A stretch of 64,000 bases of DNA from Pyrinomonadaceae bacterium (GCA_014380365.1 JACMJZ010000009.1:62001-126000), one strand, 5' to 3'. Positions 12,631-21,167 are shown, counted from the first letter of the stretch. The notes: generated by a model not told the origin, from the letters alone. Numbers and translations are program-made.

Positions 12631-13263
12631 TCATTGCCACAGCAGTTTGGACGAGCCGGCAAATTCCTGATTGAGCTTCAGCATCCGTTCTTCCAATACC
12701 TTCCTAGCTCTGGCAGGGGGAACGCTCGGGTTCTTAAATCCAACTCGCGCCGCCCAATGGGACCACGTCTCCAGGCCCTTCGCATGCGTTCCGTTCGCGG
12801 TGTGAATCTGGGCTCCATGTATTAGAAGTTTCTTCTCGAGTTCACGGGCCAGGTCTCCAATCTTCACATTACCCGCTGGCGGGGACGGAAGCTTATCAGT
12901 CGTCACCGAACCTCGTTCGTCGATCGTTTGAAGGAGCCGGCGCGCCGCCTTCGAAAGACTCTTCAATTGCCAGGGCTCGCGCGACGTGCCAATGGAAAGA
13001 ATCTCCGGCCAAAGCTTCCGATGAACGAAAGTCACTTTGCCGGCCACCAGCTTGGTGATGATGACGTCCTTGTGATCTTCGAGTTGCTCATTGACCTGAA
13101 ATATTACCGGCGCCATAGGATGCGACCACCACGAACTCTTCAAGGGTCCACCAGTGATCAGGGTACAAACGCTGGGCAGCTTCGGGTCGGATTCGAGCAG
13201 GAAGCCAAACCCCGTTAACTGTTGAAGGACTCGCTGGAAGTGAGTGGCTGTGTCTGTTCCCAC
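12631..13263 (-). CDS. conserved hypothetical protein, possibly nucleic-acid related
   Basis: This 210-residue soluble protein starts at a GTG. The motifs LTGFGFLLESDPKLPSV, SWWSHP and TKLVAGKVTFVHRKLWP look like a conserved stand-alone family seen in soil bacteria. The C-terminal half (ARRLLQTIDERGSVTTDKL and onward) resembles a winged-helix segment. I cannot name a function. It is divergent from the HIT gene, with 93 bp between the starts. Confidence 0.7.
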   Translation of the reverse strand: MGTDTATHFQRVLQQLTGFGFLLESDPKLPSVCTLITGGPLKSSWWSHPMAPVIFQVNEQLEDHKDVIITKLVAGKVTFVHRKLWPEILSIGTSREPWQLKSLSKAARRLLQTIDERGSVTTDKLPSPPAGNVKIGDLARELEKKLLIHGAQIHTANGTHAKGLETWSHWAARVGFKNPSVPPARARKVLEERMLKLNQEFAGSSKLLWQ

Positions 13264-13356
13264 GAAGGGGATACTACTCTAGAATGAGCTTCTCAATCTC
13301 GCGTCAATTCGTCCGGAGGCGCGCACGGAGGAGCTGCGGAGCACAGGTACAACCAA

Positions 13357-13803
13357 ATGGGCTGTCGATTTTGTGGGATCATTAGCGGCGAAGCAGGCGC
13401 AACGATCGTGTATCAGGACGAAGTCTGCATCGCCTTTCTGGACCATCGTCCACTGTTTCCGGGCCACTGTTTGTTAGTTCCCAGAAGTCATTTCGAAACT
13501 CTGAGCGACCTACCATCCGAGCTGGTGTCGCCGGTTTTTGAGACTGTGCAACTACTCGCTCGCGCTGTAGAAACCGCACTTGGCGCCGAAGGCTCGTTTG
13601 TGGCCATGAACAATCGCGTGAGCCAAAGCGTTCCACATTTGCACGTGCACGTCGTTCCGAGAAAAAGAAGAGATGGCTTGAAGGGTTTCTTCTGGCCGCG
13701 CACTAAATACGGAAACGAAGCAGAGATGCTTGCAGTGCAAGAGGCAATTCGCACGGCGATTGCGGAAACTCCAAAAACATCACCACGTTCCAAAGAACTT
13801 TGA
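13357..13803 (+). CDS. HIT-family nucleotide hydrolase/transferase
   Basis: This 148-residue cytoplasmic protein has the histidine triad HLHVHV (His94, His96, His98; His96 is the expected nucleophile), an upstream Asn86 in MNNR, and an N-terminal CxxC pair (Cys3, Cys6) that binds zinc in many bacterial HIT proteins. The family hydrolyses nucleoside phosphoramidates or dinucleoside polyphosphates. The DUF6265-like gene begins 13 bp downstream, so the two are probably co-transcribed. Confidence 0.93.
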   Translation: MGCRFCGIISGEAGATIVYQDEVCIAFLDHRPLFPGHCLLVPRSHFETLSDLPSELVSPVFETVQLLARAVETALGAEGSFVAMNNRVSQSVPHLHVHVVPRKRRDGLKGFFWPRTKYGNEAEMLAVQEAIRTAIAETPKTSPRSKEL

Positions 13804-13816
13804 AGGAGAACCCCCA

Positions 13817-14293
13817 ATGATTCTGAAACGTTTGGCGTTTTCAGTTTTTACTCTTCTGTTCTTGGCTGGCGTCGGATCGCCCCAAAGCAAGGTATCGCTG
13901 AGTGATCTGTCCTGGCTTAGTGGCTGCTGGCAAGGCCGGGAAGGAAATGCTGTCATCGAAGAGATTTGGTCAAAGCCGGCTGGCGGATCGATGCTGGGAC
14001 TGGGCCGGACCGTCAAAGGGAATCGCACGGTTTCGTTTGAGTTTATGCAGTTTCGGGAAGAAAACGGAAGTCTAGTTTTCCTGCCGCAACCGCAGGGTGG
14101 CGCGCGCGTTTCGTTTCCACTCAAAGATTCTTTTGGAGGCAAAGCGACGTTTGAGAATCTGAAACACGATTTTCCGCAGCGAGTAATCTACGAACGCAAG
14201 GGAAAAGCACTGATGTGGGCAAGTATTGAGGGCATGCAGAATGGAAAAGCGGAACGCCAGGAATTTGTTATGCACAAAGTGCGGTGCAACTAA
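13817..14293 (+). CDS. DUF6265-like secreted protein
   Basis: This 158-residue protein has a signal peptide (about 1-21) followed by LSWLSGCWQGREGNAVIEEIW, the typical opening of DUF6265 lipocalin-like proteins. A later pair of Phe-rich strands (FENLKHDFPQRVIY) also fits the family. It starts at the ATG at 13817, preceded by AAGGAG. It is probably periplasmic and its ligand is unknown. It follows the HIT gene closely. Confidence 0.83.
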   Translation: MILKRLAFSVFTLLFLAGVGSPQSKVSLSDLSWLSGCWQGREGNAVIEEIWSKPAGGSMLGLGRTVKGNRTVSFEFMQFREENGSLVFLPQPQGGARVSFPLKDSFGGKATFENLKHDFPQRVIYERKGKALMWASIEGMQNGKAERQEFVMHKVRCN

Positions 14294-14322
14294 ATAATCC
14301 AGGCATTCTCCTGATTGCAGTT

Positions 14323-14421
14323 TTCTCTGTGTAACCGCAGTGTTCTCTGTGTCTCTGTGGTGAGCCGTCGATAATAAAGATTCACCACAGAGGCACTGAG
14401 AACACAGAGGACGCACAGAGA
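14323..14421. repeat. palindromic CACAGAG-type repeat
   Basis: Arms about 14323-14361 and 14382-14421 form a long inverted repeat built of CACAGAG/CTCTGTG-type units. It lies directly after the DUF6265-like gene and may act as its transcript end. A half-copy with similar units is in frame inside dnaE2 at about 23380-23430. Confidence 0.75.
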
Positions 14422-14474
14422 TTAGAAAAGACTTCGCAAAAAAACCTCTACGTAAAAATAAAACACACAAAAGT

Positions 14475-14503
14475 TTGACCTAAAAAAACGATTCGCGTAT
14501 AAA
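14475..14503 (+). promoter_or_regulatory. sigma70-type promoter of the structured RNA
   Basis: TTGACC at 14475-14480 and TATAAA at 14498-14503 are separated by exactly 17 bp. The expected start is near G14511. No open frame follows, but a run of stable hairpins does. Confidence 0.8.
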
Positions 14504-14510
14504 CCTCCCT

Positions 14511-15037
14511 GTCACGAGGGTCGCGGCCTTCGAGACCGACAAAGGGATCGGCAACCGATGTGGTGACACACGGAAGAGGGAATTAGCAGGCGGCTGTTGG
14601 TTCTATTGACGCCCTGAGTCGAAGCCGAAAGGCTTTGCTAGAGAAGGCTGAAAGGTCTTCTTGAGCTACTCGGATCAAAACGAGTAGCGCCCCTTTGGAC
14701 AGGACCCGCCGAAGGGGGCGAACAGCTCGATGAAAGTTGAGCTAACGTTGCCGAGGTCGTAACCGGAGGTGGAGGAAAAGCCACCGAAACAACAACCTAA
14801 CGGCACCGCATTCGAAAGGATGCGAGGATTGCGAAAGCAGTCCGTGTGCTGACCGAGGTTCAAACTTAACCGCAAGTGAACTTCGGGATATAAATCCGGC
14901 AGCCTAGTGTGTACATGCGAAGCTGCCATCCTTTTGAAAGCTTTGGCTTGAGAGTTTCGGCTTGAGAGCTTGAGCGATTAGATAGGAAACGGACTGCGCT
15001 ACTTTCGGCTTGCCGGAGGTAGCGTTTTCCGTTTTTG
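14511..15037 (+). ncRNA. candidate large structured non-coding RNA, unknown family
   Basis: About 527 bases lie between a consensus promoter and a terminator, with no credible reading frame. Many hairpins can be drawn by eye, most capped by GNRA loops on the + strand only: GUGA at about 14570, GAAA at about 14627, 14651, 14732, 14815 and 14833. Other stems include GCTACTCG with CGAGTAGC (14665-14688), the CGCCCC...GGGGGCG stem (about 14688-14720) and GGCAGC with GCTGCC (14898-14927). The GAAA loops on one strand fix the sense. I checked it against RNase P, tmRNA, 6S, SRP and group I/II intron landmarks and none fits. The 5' end is inferred from the promoter. Confidence 0.65.
14985..15037 (+). 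terminator. terminator of the structured RNA
   Basis: The stem CGCTAC (14997-15002) with GTAGCG (15019-15024) is extended inward by TCGG/CCGG and outward by GGAAAC/GTTTTCC. It is followed by GTTTTT at 15031-15036. Confidence 0.75.
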
Positions 15038-15157
15038 CATACCTCGAAAGAGCGGTTATCATAAAGCTCCACCACCCGATTCGTAATTTGAAACGCCGCG
15101 CAAACGCTCGCAGTCTCCCTTAAGTTTTTGCGCCCTAGCCCTCGAGGAGATGAAGCA

Positions 15158-15964
15158 ATGACTGAAGCAAGAATGCAGGAGTCGCCGGAGTATGCGCCGG
15201 GAACATTTTGTTGGGTTGAACTGGCCACGACCGATGGGGAGGCAGCGAAGAAGTTTTACACGGAACTCTTCGGCTGGAGTTTCGATGATAAACCGATTGG
15301 CCCGGATGGGGTCTATACGATGCTGCAGCAGGACGGCAGGGATATCGGAGCGCTTTTCCAAATGCCTGCGGAAATGACATCGCAGGGCATCCCGCCAAAT
15401 TGGCTGTCATATGCATCGGTAGCGAGTGCGGACGAAACCGCTGCGAAGGCAAAAGAGTTAGGCGCGACTTTGATGAAAGAGCCGTTTGATGTCATGGACG
15501 TGGGCCGCATGGCAGTCGTTCAGGATCCGACAGGAGCTGTGTTTGCGCTGTGGCAGGCGGGATCGAACAAAGGGGCGGGAATAGCAAACGTGCCGAATTC
15601 CTTTTGTTGGAATGAGCTCGCCACTCCCGACGTCGAGAAGGCCGGCGACTTTTACACAGGTCTTTTCGGCTGGGGCAAGAATGTTCAGCAGATGGGGCCG
15701 ATGACGTATACGTCGTTCATGAATGGCGAGCGGCCGGCCGGCGGAATGTACACGCCACCGCCGGAAATGGGCGAGATGCCGCCACATTGGCTGGTCTACT
15801 TTGCAGTTGATGATACTGATGCGATGGTGGCTAAGGCGACCGAGCTTGGCGCCAAGACTTCCGCACCTCCCATGGACATTCCCGGCACCGGACGCTTCGC
15901 GATTCTTCAGGACCCCCAGGGAGCAGCCTTTGCGGTTATCAAGCTGGCGAATCCACCAACGTAA
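15158..15964 (+). CDS. VOC-family protein with two glyoxalase-like domains
   Basis: This 268-residue cytoplasmic protein has two tandem vicinal-oxygen-chelate domains (about 10-130 and 140-265). Each opens with a similar segment (GTFCWVELAT and NSFCWNELAT) followed by FYTxLFGW, and ends in QDPxGAxFA. It resembles the CFP32-like glyoxalase/bleomycin-resistance group, whose substrates are mostly unknown. The ATG at 15158 is used, with GAGGAG upstream, instead of the longer frame from 15128. It lies 121 bp after the structured RNA terminator. Confidence 0.9.
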   Translation: MTEARMQESPEYAPGTFCWVELATTDGEAAKKFYTELFGWSFDDKPIGPDGVYTMLQQDGRDIGALFQMPAEMTSQGIPPNWLSYASVASADETAAKAKELGATLMKEPFDVMDVGRMAVVQDPTGAVFALWQAGSNKGAGIANVPNSFCWNELATPDVEKAGDFYTGLFGWGKNVQQMGPMTYTSFMNGERPAGGMYTPPPEMGEMPPHWLVYFAVDDTDAMVAKATELGAKTSAPPMDIPGTGRFAILQDPQGAAFAVIKLANPPT

Positions 15965-15994
15965 AAACCAGCCCGGGTTTCCTGGAATGCTCTT

Positions 15995-16152
15995 GCGGCT
16001 TTGCCGCAGTACAGTGCGGAAAGCCTCTGGCTTTCCGTGGAGCGCAACATTATCAGTGAGGCTATGCCTCGGCCAGAGGCATAGCCTCATTGAAATTTCG
16101 GGGGCAGTCGGGAAAGGCGTAGCCTTTCCGCACTGTGCGGCGGCCGAGCCGC
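15995..16152. repeat. palindromic element family A, copy 2
   Basis: The ends contain GCACTGTGCGG or its inverse (15995-16019 and about 16128-16152). Internal hairpins include GGCTATGCCTC with its complement and GGAAAGGCGTAGCCTTTCC. It fills the gap between the VOC gene and the transporter, ending 21 bp before the transporter start. Confidence 0.85.
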
Positions 16153-16173
16153 TGCAGGTCAGTTGCGAACAGT

Positions 16174-17067
16174 ATGAAACCACGTCTTGTCTGGCTTCTT
16201 TTGTGTGTGATCTGGGGCTCGACGTGGCTATTTATCAAGCTCGGCCTCAGCGATCTTCCGCCATTCACGTTTGCAGGCATCAGGTTTGTAATTGCCTCCG
16301 TCATCCTCTTTGCGATTGTGAAGGCCCGGCGGTTATCTCTGCCCCGCACGCGCGCCGACCGGCTGTTCCTCGCTATCACCGGCGTTTTATCTTTCAGTCT
16401 TAACTACGGATTACTGTTTTGGGGTGAACAATACATTTCTTCCGGCCTCGCCGCCCTGCTGCAAGCTACGATTCCTGCCTTCGGACTTGTCATCGCCCAT
16501 TTCTACCTGCCCGGCGAACAAATGACGCCCGCCAAGATTTTTGGAGTGGTCATGGGCGTTGCGGGTGTGGGAGTTATTTTCTCAAGCCAACTGAGCCTGG
16601 CGGGACCAAGAGCGCTGGCGGGTTGTGCCGCCCTGGTAGTTGGTTCTGCTTGCGCCGCATATGCGAACGTGCTGGTGAAGGCGCGCGGCGCGAAGCTTGA
16701 TCCGGCAATCCTCGCGGGCGGGCAAATGTTCTTTGGCCTGATACCGTTGTTGCTTATCGGTATTCCTCTGGAAGGAAATCCTCTGCACTATCGCTGGACG
16801 GGAATGGCCGTGGTGTCGTTGTTCTATCTCGCCATCGTCGGTTCCGTTATTGCCTTCCTGCTTTACTACTGGCTGGTGCAGCACATGGAAGTTACCAACA
16901 CCATGTTGATTGCTTTGGTGACGCCGGTGTTTGCAGTAATTCTGGGTATGCTGGTCTTAAATGAAGAACTGGATTGGCGCACCGTTGCCGGCGGCGCCAT
17001 GATCATGTCAGGGATTGGATTGATCGTCCTGCGACGAGCTAAGCCTGCGCCAGTACCTTTGGGTTAA
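16174..17067 (+). CDS. EamA-family (DMT) transporter
   Basis: This 297-residue inner-membrane protein has ten hydrophobic segments arranged as two EamA repeats. The first opens with LLCVIWGSTWLFIKLGL and the second with ALVVGSACAAYANVLVKA. The drug/metabolite transporter superfamily exports small metabolites. The substrate cannot be read from sequence. The ATG at 16174 is chosen because the frame upstream of it runs into the palindromic element. Its 3' end overlaps the convergent tcmP gene by 29 bp. Confidence 0.9.
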   Translation: MKPRLVWLLLCVIWGSTWLFIKLGLSDLPPFTFAGIRFVIASVILFAIVKARRLSLPRTRADRLFLAITGVLSFSLNYGLLFWGEQYISSGLAALLQATIPAFGLVIAHFYLPGEQMTPAKIFGVVMGVAGVGVIFSSQLSLAGPRALAGCAALVVGSACAAYANVLVKARGAKLDPAILAGGQMFFGLIPLLLIGIPLEGNPLHYRWTGMAVVSLFYLAIVGSVIAFLLYYWLVQHMEVTNTMLIALVTPVFAVILGMLVLNEELDWRTVAGGAMIMSGIGLIVLRRAKPAPVPLG

Positions 17068-18226
17068 TGACCACGGCACGGAAATCTTCGGAAGGCTTGG
17101 GCTTCCTCCTTGTTCGGAGTCCGGCCAGCTGAATCTCTACACCTGGCTCCAATGCTTCGAGCCAGCCAACTAGATCACTAGGAGTTACGAGCGGAAAGAA
17201 CATTGCCTCACAGAATAAATCTTTGTATTCCACACCAGCAGGGTTTGTGTTAGCGGCCAAAAGGGCAACAACCTTCTTACGGGCTATTTCGGCATATCGA
17301 GATTGCAAAGCCAGAGCTTTTCGCGATTTCGGAGGGTCGGAGTCGAACGCTAAATCCGGCTGCCGGGTTTTCTGGATGTGTGCCTCATGTCGAACATCAT
17401 CTTGAATCATTGCAGCCTTCATCTCCGCTGCTTTGAAGACCTCGATGCCGCGATGATGTTTGGTTCCGTACACCAAGAAATATCGGATTGACTCCTTGTT
17501 GGGTTCCAGCACCACGGCCGCCGACACATGTTTGAAGTTACATAGCTCCTTTAGACTCTGAGAGTACTCGAGCACAGCTTGTTCAGCCCGATCCTCCGAA
17601 GTGTTTCTTAGTCTCTCAAGAACCCCAGGTCGTCCGAATAGCTGCCGATAGCTTTCGGCACGATCTTCTTCGCCCAGAAAACGGTTAATGTCCCGGATCA
17701 TTAGGGTGACTAATACTTCAGAGCTGCGTTCATTCAGGAAGGACTTTAGTTTCTCCATCGGCACCTGAGCCCAACCAGTCGGATCGAGAAGGACGAATTT
17801 GAACGGATCCCTGCTACCACCTTTAGCTATCTGATCAATAGCGGGAATCGTATTAATGAATTCACCATGAATAGCGTGCACCTCAAAATTGGCGGTGGTC
17901 TCACGTGACGCGAATCTTTCAAGTTCTGCGAACGCGACATTGTTTTGTTCGACCAGAATGCATGTAACATGAATCTCTCGGCCATGGACATTGCGCAGGC
18001 CCACCTGCGCCTGACGCAACGCATCAACAGCAATAGCAAATGAAGAATCAGCGTGTGTAGGGTCTTGAGTCTTCCATGGCCCTGCAAAGCCGTCCACATA
18101 AGCAAATGAATCCCATGTTCTACCGACTCGATAAACCAAATCAGGCAGGTAAGTCTCCAGCAAGCTGTGCTTCACAAGTGCCGGCTCGCGTCCGCCTTCA
18201 TAGTTTGAGAGATCAAGTTTAGGCAT
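17039..18226 (-). CDS. tcmP: three-Cys-motif partner protein TcmP
   Basis: This 395-residue protein starts at the ATG at 18226, giving MPKLDLSNYEGGREPALVKH. Features typical of the TcmP family (TIGR04474) are the conserved KHxLLETYL region, the YVDGFAGPW motif, which resembles a methyltransferase-like nucleotide-binding strand, and FKFVLLDPTGWAQVP. Its start overlaps the stop of the DUF5131 gene by 8 bp, the neighbour after which the family is named. The biochemical role of the pair is not known to me. Such pairs often sit on accessory or mobile DNA. Confidence 0.88.
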   Translation of the reverse strand: MPKLDLSNYEGGREPALVKHSLLETYLPDLVYRVGRTWDSFAYVDGFAGPWKTQDPTHADSSFAIAVDALRQAQVGLRNVHGREIHVTCILVEQNNVAFAELERFASRETTANFEVHAIHGEFINTIPAIDQIAKGGSRDPFKFVLLDPTGWAQVPMEKLKSFLNERSSEVLVTLMIRDINRFLGEEDRAESYRQLFGRPGVLERLRNTSEDRAEQAVLEYSQSLKELCNFKHVSAAVVLEPNKESIRYFLVYGTKHHRGIEVFKAAEMKAAMIQDDVRHEAHIQKTRQPDLAFDSDPPKSRKALALQSRYAEIARKKVVALLAANTNPAGVEYKDLFCEAMFFPLVTPSDLVGWLEALEPGVEIQLAGLRTRRKPKPSEDFRAVVINPKVLAQA

Positions 18227-19070
18227 GAGTGAGAGGGGCGAGAGGTACGCCGTCCCAGGTGGTTCCTTCGAGAATGCGGCCTGCAAGCTTCTTGCCGACC
18301 CGCGCCATGGTAATTGGTCGCTCGTTGCCTAGTTCGAGGATTCTCGGTCGGACTGGTTCGTTTATAAGGTCAGCGGGGACCCAGTTGCCCCATTGCTTGA
18401 AATGAAACGGCACATCGAACTTTTCGCACTGATTCAAGAGACTGACTACCCAATCGGGATGCATTGGGCGCGAATGCCCGCCGCTCTCACCGCCAGCTAT
18501 GACCCAATCAATAGGGTGAAGACCTTTCTTCTTAAACCAGGGCCGCAGATTGAGTTCACCAAGCAATGGTTCGCATGAGAGAAAACGAACCGCGGCTGGA
18601 TTTTTTAGAAGGAAAGGAAGTCGCTTCTCGGCCAAGGTTTGGTTTTCTACGCTCGTGCCCAACCAAACGTTTGCAGGCCAATCATTTTTCCATGGGACAA
18701 GTCTTTCGATGTTCTGGGGACGCTTTGTCAGAAGCAGCCAATCAAGATTCGGCGTATTGTGGATGAGCTGCCAGAGACGTGCCCGTGCCGGATTAAGGTC
18801 AGCACGGCGTTCGAATACGTCAGCCATGCTTGCGCAGAAGACTCTCTCACGCCGACCAGCGAGTGCAGCTTCTTCATTCCATGCGAGTGGCTCGCGCCAA
18901 TGAGCGTCACTGAAGAACCGGCGCGGCGCATCCGTCCCCCAAAGCTGATGTCCCATCCTCTTCGCCCACAATTCCGCATAGCAGTTGTCACAAGCAGCCG
19001 AAACTTTCTTGCAGCCCCACCAGGGGTTGAAGGTGTGGTGAGTCCATTCAATGTGAGAATTCTTTGCCAT
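18219..19070 (-). CDS. DUF5131 / phage Gp37-Gp68-like three-Cys protein
   Basis: This 283-residue protein has an N-terminal three-Cys motif, C20-x6-C27-x2-C30, in WWGCKKVSAACDNCYA. This is reminiscent of an iron-sulfur site in radical-SAM-like proteins. Other family marks are FCASMADVFE, LLLTKRP, WLGTSVENQ, LSCEPLLG and VIAGGESGG. It starts in a TAATG overlap with the gene upstream and overlaps tcmP by 8 bp, so the three are translationally coupled. The family is common in phages and accessory islands. The activity is unknown. Confidence 0.9.
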   Translation of the reverse strand: MAKNSHIEWTHHTFNPWWGCKKVSAACDNCYAELWAKRMGHQLWGTDAPRRFFSDAHWREPLAWNEEAALAGRRERVFCASMADVFERRADLNPARARLWQLIHNTPNLDWLLLTKRPQNIERLVPWKNDWPANVWLGTSVENQTLAEKRLPFLLKNPAAVRFLSCEPLLGELNLRPWFKKKGLHPIDWVIAGGESGGHSRPMHPDWVVSLLNQCEKFDVPFHFKQWGNWVPADLINEPVRPRILELGNERPITMARVGKKLAGRILEGTTWDGVPLAPLTHA

Positions 19071-19462
19071 TAGAGATCGATTGTAGCTTTAAGGTCGTTT
19101 GATAGCGAAGGATTTTGAGCAGGTGAAGTTTCCGAGTGATAAAAGACTCCTGGTAGGAGCAGAGCCTCAGTTTGCGCCAGCAGGAAAGCCTCAATAGCAT
19201 CCTCTACTAAATCCACCTCATTCGCGGGGTAGCATTCCGGTAGTTTCTGCAGCTGATGAATCTGCTCAGGCGTCAGCCAGTATCCTCCGATCTCAAGACC
19301 AAAGAGATTAGGGACGGCCAACTCCAAAGCTGTTCGGTGAACAGCACGCAGAAACTTTGCTGACTGTGGCGGGACGTGGACTAGGCAATCAGATAAGGCA
19401 AACGCACAGAACCTTACGTCTGCCAGGTTGCTCTGAAGGTCAGTGGCTTCGCTTTTAGACAT
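19070..19462 (-). CDS. small hypothetical protein between lexA and DUF5131
   Basis: This 130-residue soluble protein belongs to no family I recognise. It is acidic, with a central helix-rich segment (TPEQIHQLQKLPECYPANE). It begins 17 bp after the lexA stop and ends in a TAATG overlap with the DUF5131 gene. It is therefore the first gene of a three-gene unit and probably shares the lexA transcript. Confidence 0.65.
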   Translation of the reverse strand: MSKSEATDLQSNLADVRFCAFALSDCLVHVPPQSAKFLRAVHRTALELAVPNLFGLEIGGYWLTPEQIHQLQKLPECYPANEVDLVEDAIEAFLLAQTEALLLPGVFYHSETSPAQNPSLSNDLKATIDL

Positions 19463-19479
19463 TGACGGTACGCCGGGTC

Positions 19480-20127
19480 TCAGACTTGAGCGGGACCAGG
19501 GTAGGTGCGAATAAGTCCGCGCACGACGCCTTGAAGCTGAAGCCGGCCTGGAGTCTTGATGAAGATTGCTTTGAACTGCGGATTGGCCGGCTCCAGGCGA
19601 ATGAAGTCAGGCTCCCGATAAAACTTCTTCACCGTCGCATAGTTTCCGTCGATCAGCGCCACTACCACCTGACCGTTTTCCGCCGTCTCCTGAGACGAAA
19701 CGATGATGATGTCGTTGTCCTGAATGTTTTCTTCAATCATTGAATCGCCGCGAACGCGCAATGCGAACATTCGGCCGCGTCCTATCATGTTCTTTGGCAC
19801 CGCGACAGTTTCAGGGGCGAGGATTGCCTCAATTGGTTGACCAGCGGCGACCAGGCCCAACAGCGGAATCTCAAATTCGTCGCTGGAGTTTTCCGGGTTG
19901 ACGGGCGTGGTGATCTCAATGCCGCGGCTGACGTTGGGAATGCGCCTGATGAGTCCTTCGCGCTCAAGCACCGACAAGATGCTGTGGACGCTAGCTGAAG
20001 AAGTCATCTGAAATTGCTTTCCAATCTCGGCAATTGTGGGAGGTTGTTTGTGGCTTTCGTTGTACCGGCAGATGTATTCGTAAATTTGCCTTTGCCGCGC
20101 TGTGACAGGCATCTCCATTCCCTCCAA
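19480..20127 (-). CDS. lexA: LexA, SOS transcriptional repressor
   Basis: This 215-residue protein has an N-terminal winged-helix DNA-binding domain (about 8-70) and a C-terminal S24 peptidase domain. The autocleavage bond is Ala95-Gly96 (LVAAGQP), the nucleophile is Ser129 (GDSM), and the base is Lys167 (ATVKKFY). RecA filaments trigger self-cleavage after DNA damage. The start could be Met1, Met4 or Met6. It is divergent from imuA and lies immediately upstream of the DUF5131/TcmP genes. Two candidate operators lie at 20165-20199 in its promoter region. Confidence 0.95.
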   Translation of the reverse strand: MEGMEMPVTARQRQIYEYICRYNESHKQPPTIAEIGKQFQMTSSASVHSILSVLEREGLIRRIPNVSRGIEITTPVNPENSSDEFEIPLLGLVAAGQPIEAILAPETVAVPKNMIGRGRMFALRVRGDSMIEENIQDNDIIIVSSQETAENGQVVVALIDGNYATVKKFYREPDFIRLEPANPQFKAIFIKTPGRLQLQGVVRGLIRTYPGPAQV

Positions 20128-20164
20128 TAAAGTCTTGCTTCACGCCAAGCCGCTGTGCTATTTT

Positions 20165-20199
20165 CGCCGATAAGCGAAAATCATGCGAATATTATCGAA
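20165..20199 (-). promoter_or_regulatory. candidate LexA operators upstream of lexA
   Basis: On the minus strand, 20199-20186 reads TTCGATAATATTCG. 20178-20165 reads TTCGCTTATCGGCG, a weaker copy embedded in a palindrome. They match the sites found ahead of imuB (TTCGNTAATNTTCG). They lie 38-72 bp from the lexA start codon. Assignment to LexA is inferred from position. Confidence 0.6.
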
Positions 20200-20226
20200 G
20201 ATAAGAGGCAAGGTCAAGCGAAAGTT

Positions 20227-20313
20227 GTAACGCAAACTGTTAGTTTGCGTTGACGGAGGTAACTCTCAAGTTGGGGAGTGACGCACTTCACGCAAACTAA
20301 CAGGCGTGCGTTA
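20227..20313. repeat. inverted repeat between lexA and imuA
   Basis: AACGCAAACT-GTT-AGTTTGCGTT (about 20229-20251) is a perfect small hairpin. Together with 20290-20313 it also forms the outer arms of a larger inverted repeat. It ends 15 bp before the imuA start and could affect imuA expression. Confidence 0.7.
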
Positions 20314-20328
20314 CCCGGGTCATAAATC

Positions 20329-21165
20329 ATGAGAGCTGCACTTTCCAAAGCCGAAATTGAAACTGAAGTTGCCTCGCGCTTCGGTTCTGCCTTCAAGCTT
20401 CATGAGAAAGGCCCGGCGGAAGTACTTCCCTCAGGGATTCCCCAAATCGACTCTTTCACCGGCGGAGGATTGCCACGCGGCGCCATAACTGAAATTTTCG
20501 GACCAGCATCTTCGGGTCGTACGAGCTTCATGCTTTCTGCCCTGGCCCACGCAACCACGCACGAAGAAGTGTGCGCCCTCGTCGATACCAGCAATGTGTT
20601 CGATCCTGACTCCGCCTCGCAGGCAGAAATCAATTTGGAGCGATTGCTCTGGATACGCTGCGCCAACAATCTTGAGCATGCATTCAAGGCTACTGATTTA
20701 TTGTTGCAAGGTGGCGGCTTTGGACTGGTTATGCTCGACCTCGGAGATGTGCCCACAAAAGATGCGCGACGGATCATCTCCTCCTGGTGGTATCGCTTCC
20801 GGCGTACTCTAGAAGCCACGCCGACTGTGCTGGTTGTGATCGCTGAGGAGAGTTGTGCGAAATCCTGCGCCGCTCTGGCTTTGGAATTAAAACAAGAAAC
20901 GGGTCTCTGGTCGGGAAACTCCGAAACATTGAAAGTGTCTGAGTTTACTACTCGCTCAAGCAGACCAACTTGGGGCTCTCCGAGATTTCCCGGAAGAGAT
21001 GCTCCATCACCATCCGCTTTGGGAAGGCTAAATAGTCGCAGATTGAATTTGCTCTCACCGCCTCAGGCGACACTCTTGCAGGGGTTGAATTTTCAGGTCG
21101 AATGCCAGCGCCCGCTCCACCTCACCAGGAGAGATAAAGAGGTGCTAATCAAAGTAGCCCGCTAG
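20329..21165 (+). CDS. imuA: ImuA, RecA-like mutasome protein
   Basis: This 278-residue protein has a RecA-like fold. A Walker-A-like loop, GPASSGRTS, lies at about 58-66 and a Walker B-like strand in FGLVMLDLGD. The N-terminus (VLPSGIPQIDSFTGGGLPRGAITEIFG) is characteristic of ImuA/SulA-like proteins. In the ImuA-ImuB-DnaE2 mutasome it helps organise translesion synthesis on damaged DNA. It is first of three genes in order imuA, imuB, dnaE2, the canonical cassette, and is divergent from lexA. Confidence 0.9.
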   Translation: MRAALSKAEIETEVASRFGSAFKLHEKGPAEVLPSGIPQIDSFTGGGLPRGAITEIFGPASSGRTSFMLSALAHATTHEEVCALVDTSNVFDPDSASQAEINLERLLWIRCANNLEHAFKATDLLLQGGGFGLVMLDLGDVPTKDARRIISSWWYRFRRTLEATPTVLVVIAEESCAKSCAALALELKQETGLWSGNSETLKVSEFTTRSSRPTWGSPRFPGRDAPSPSALGRLNSRRLNLLSPPQATLLQGLNFQVECQRPLHLTRRDKEVLIKVAR

Positions 21166-21167
21166 AA

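Noticed and set aside
14511-15037. RNase P, tmRNA, 6S, SRP or group I/II intron identity for the structured RNA
   Set aside because: None of the conserved blocks I know for these (for example GAGGAAAGTCC for RNase P) is present.
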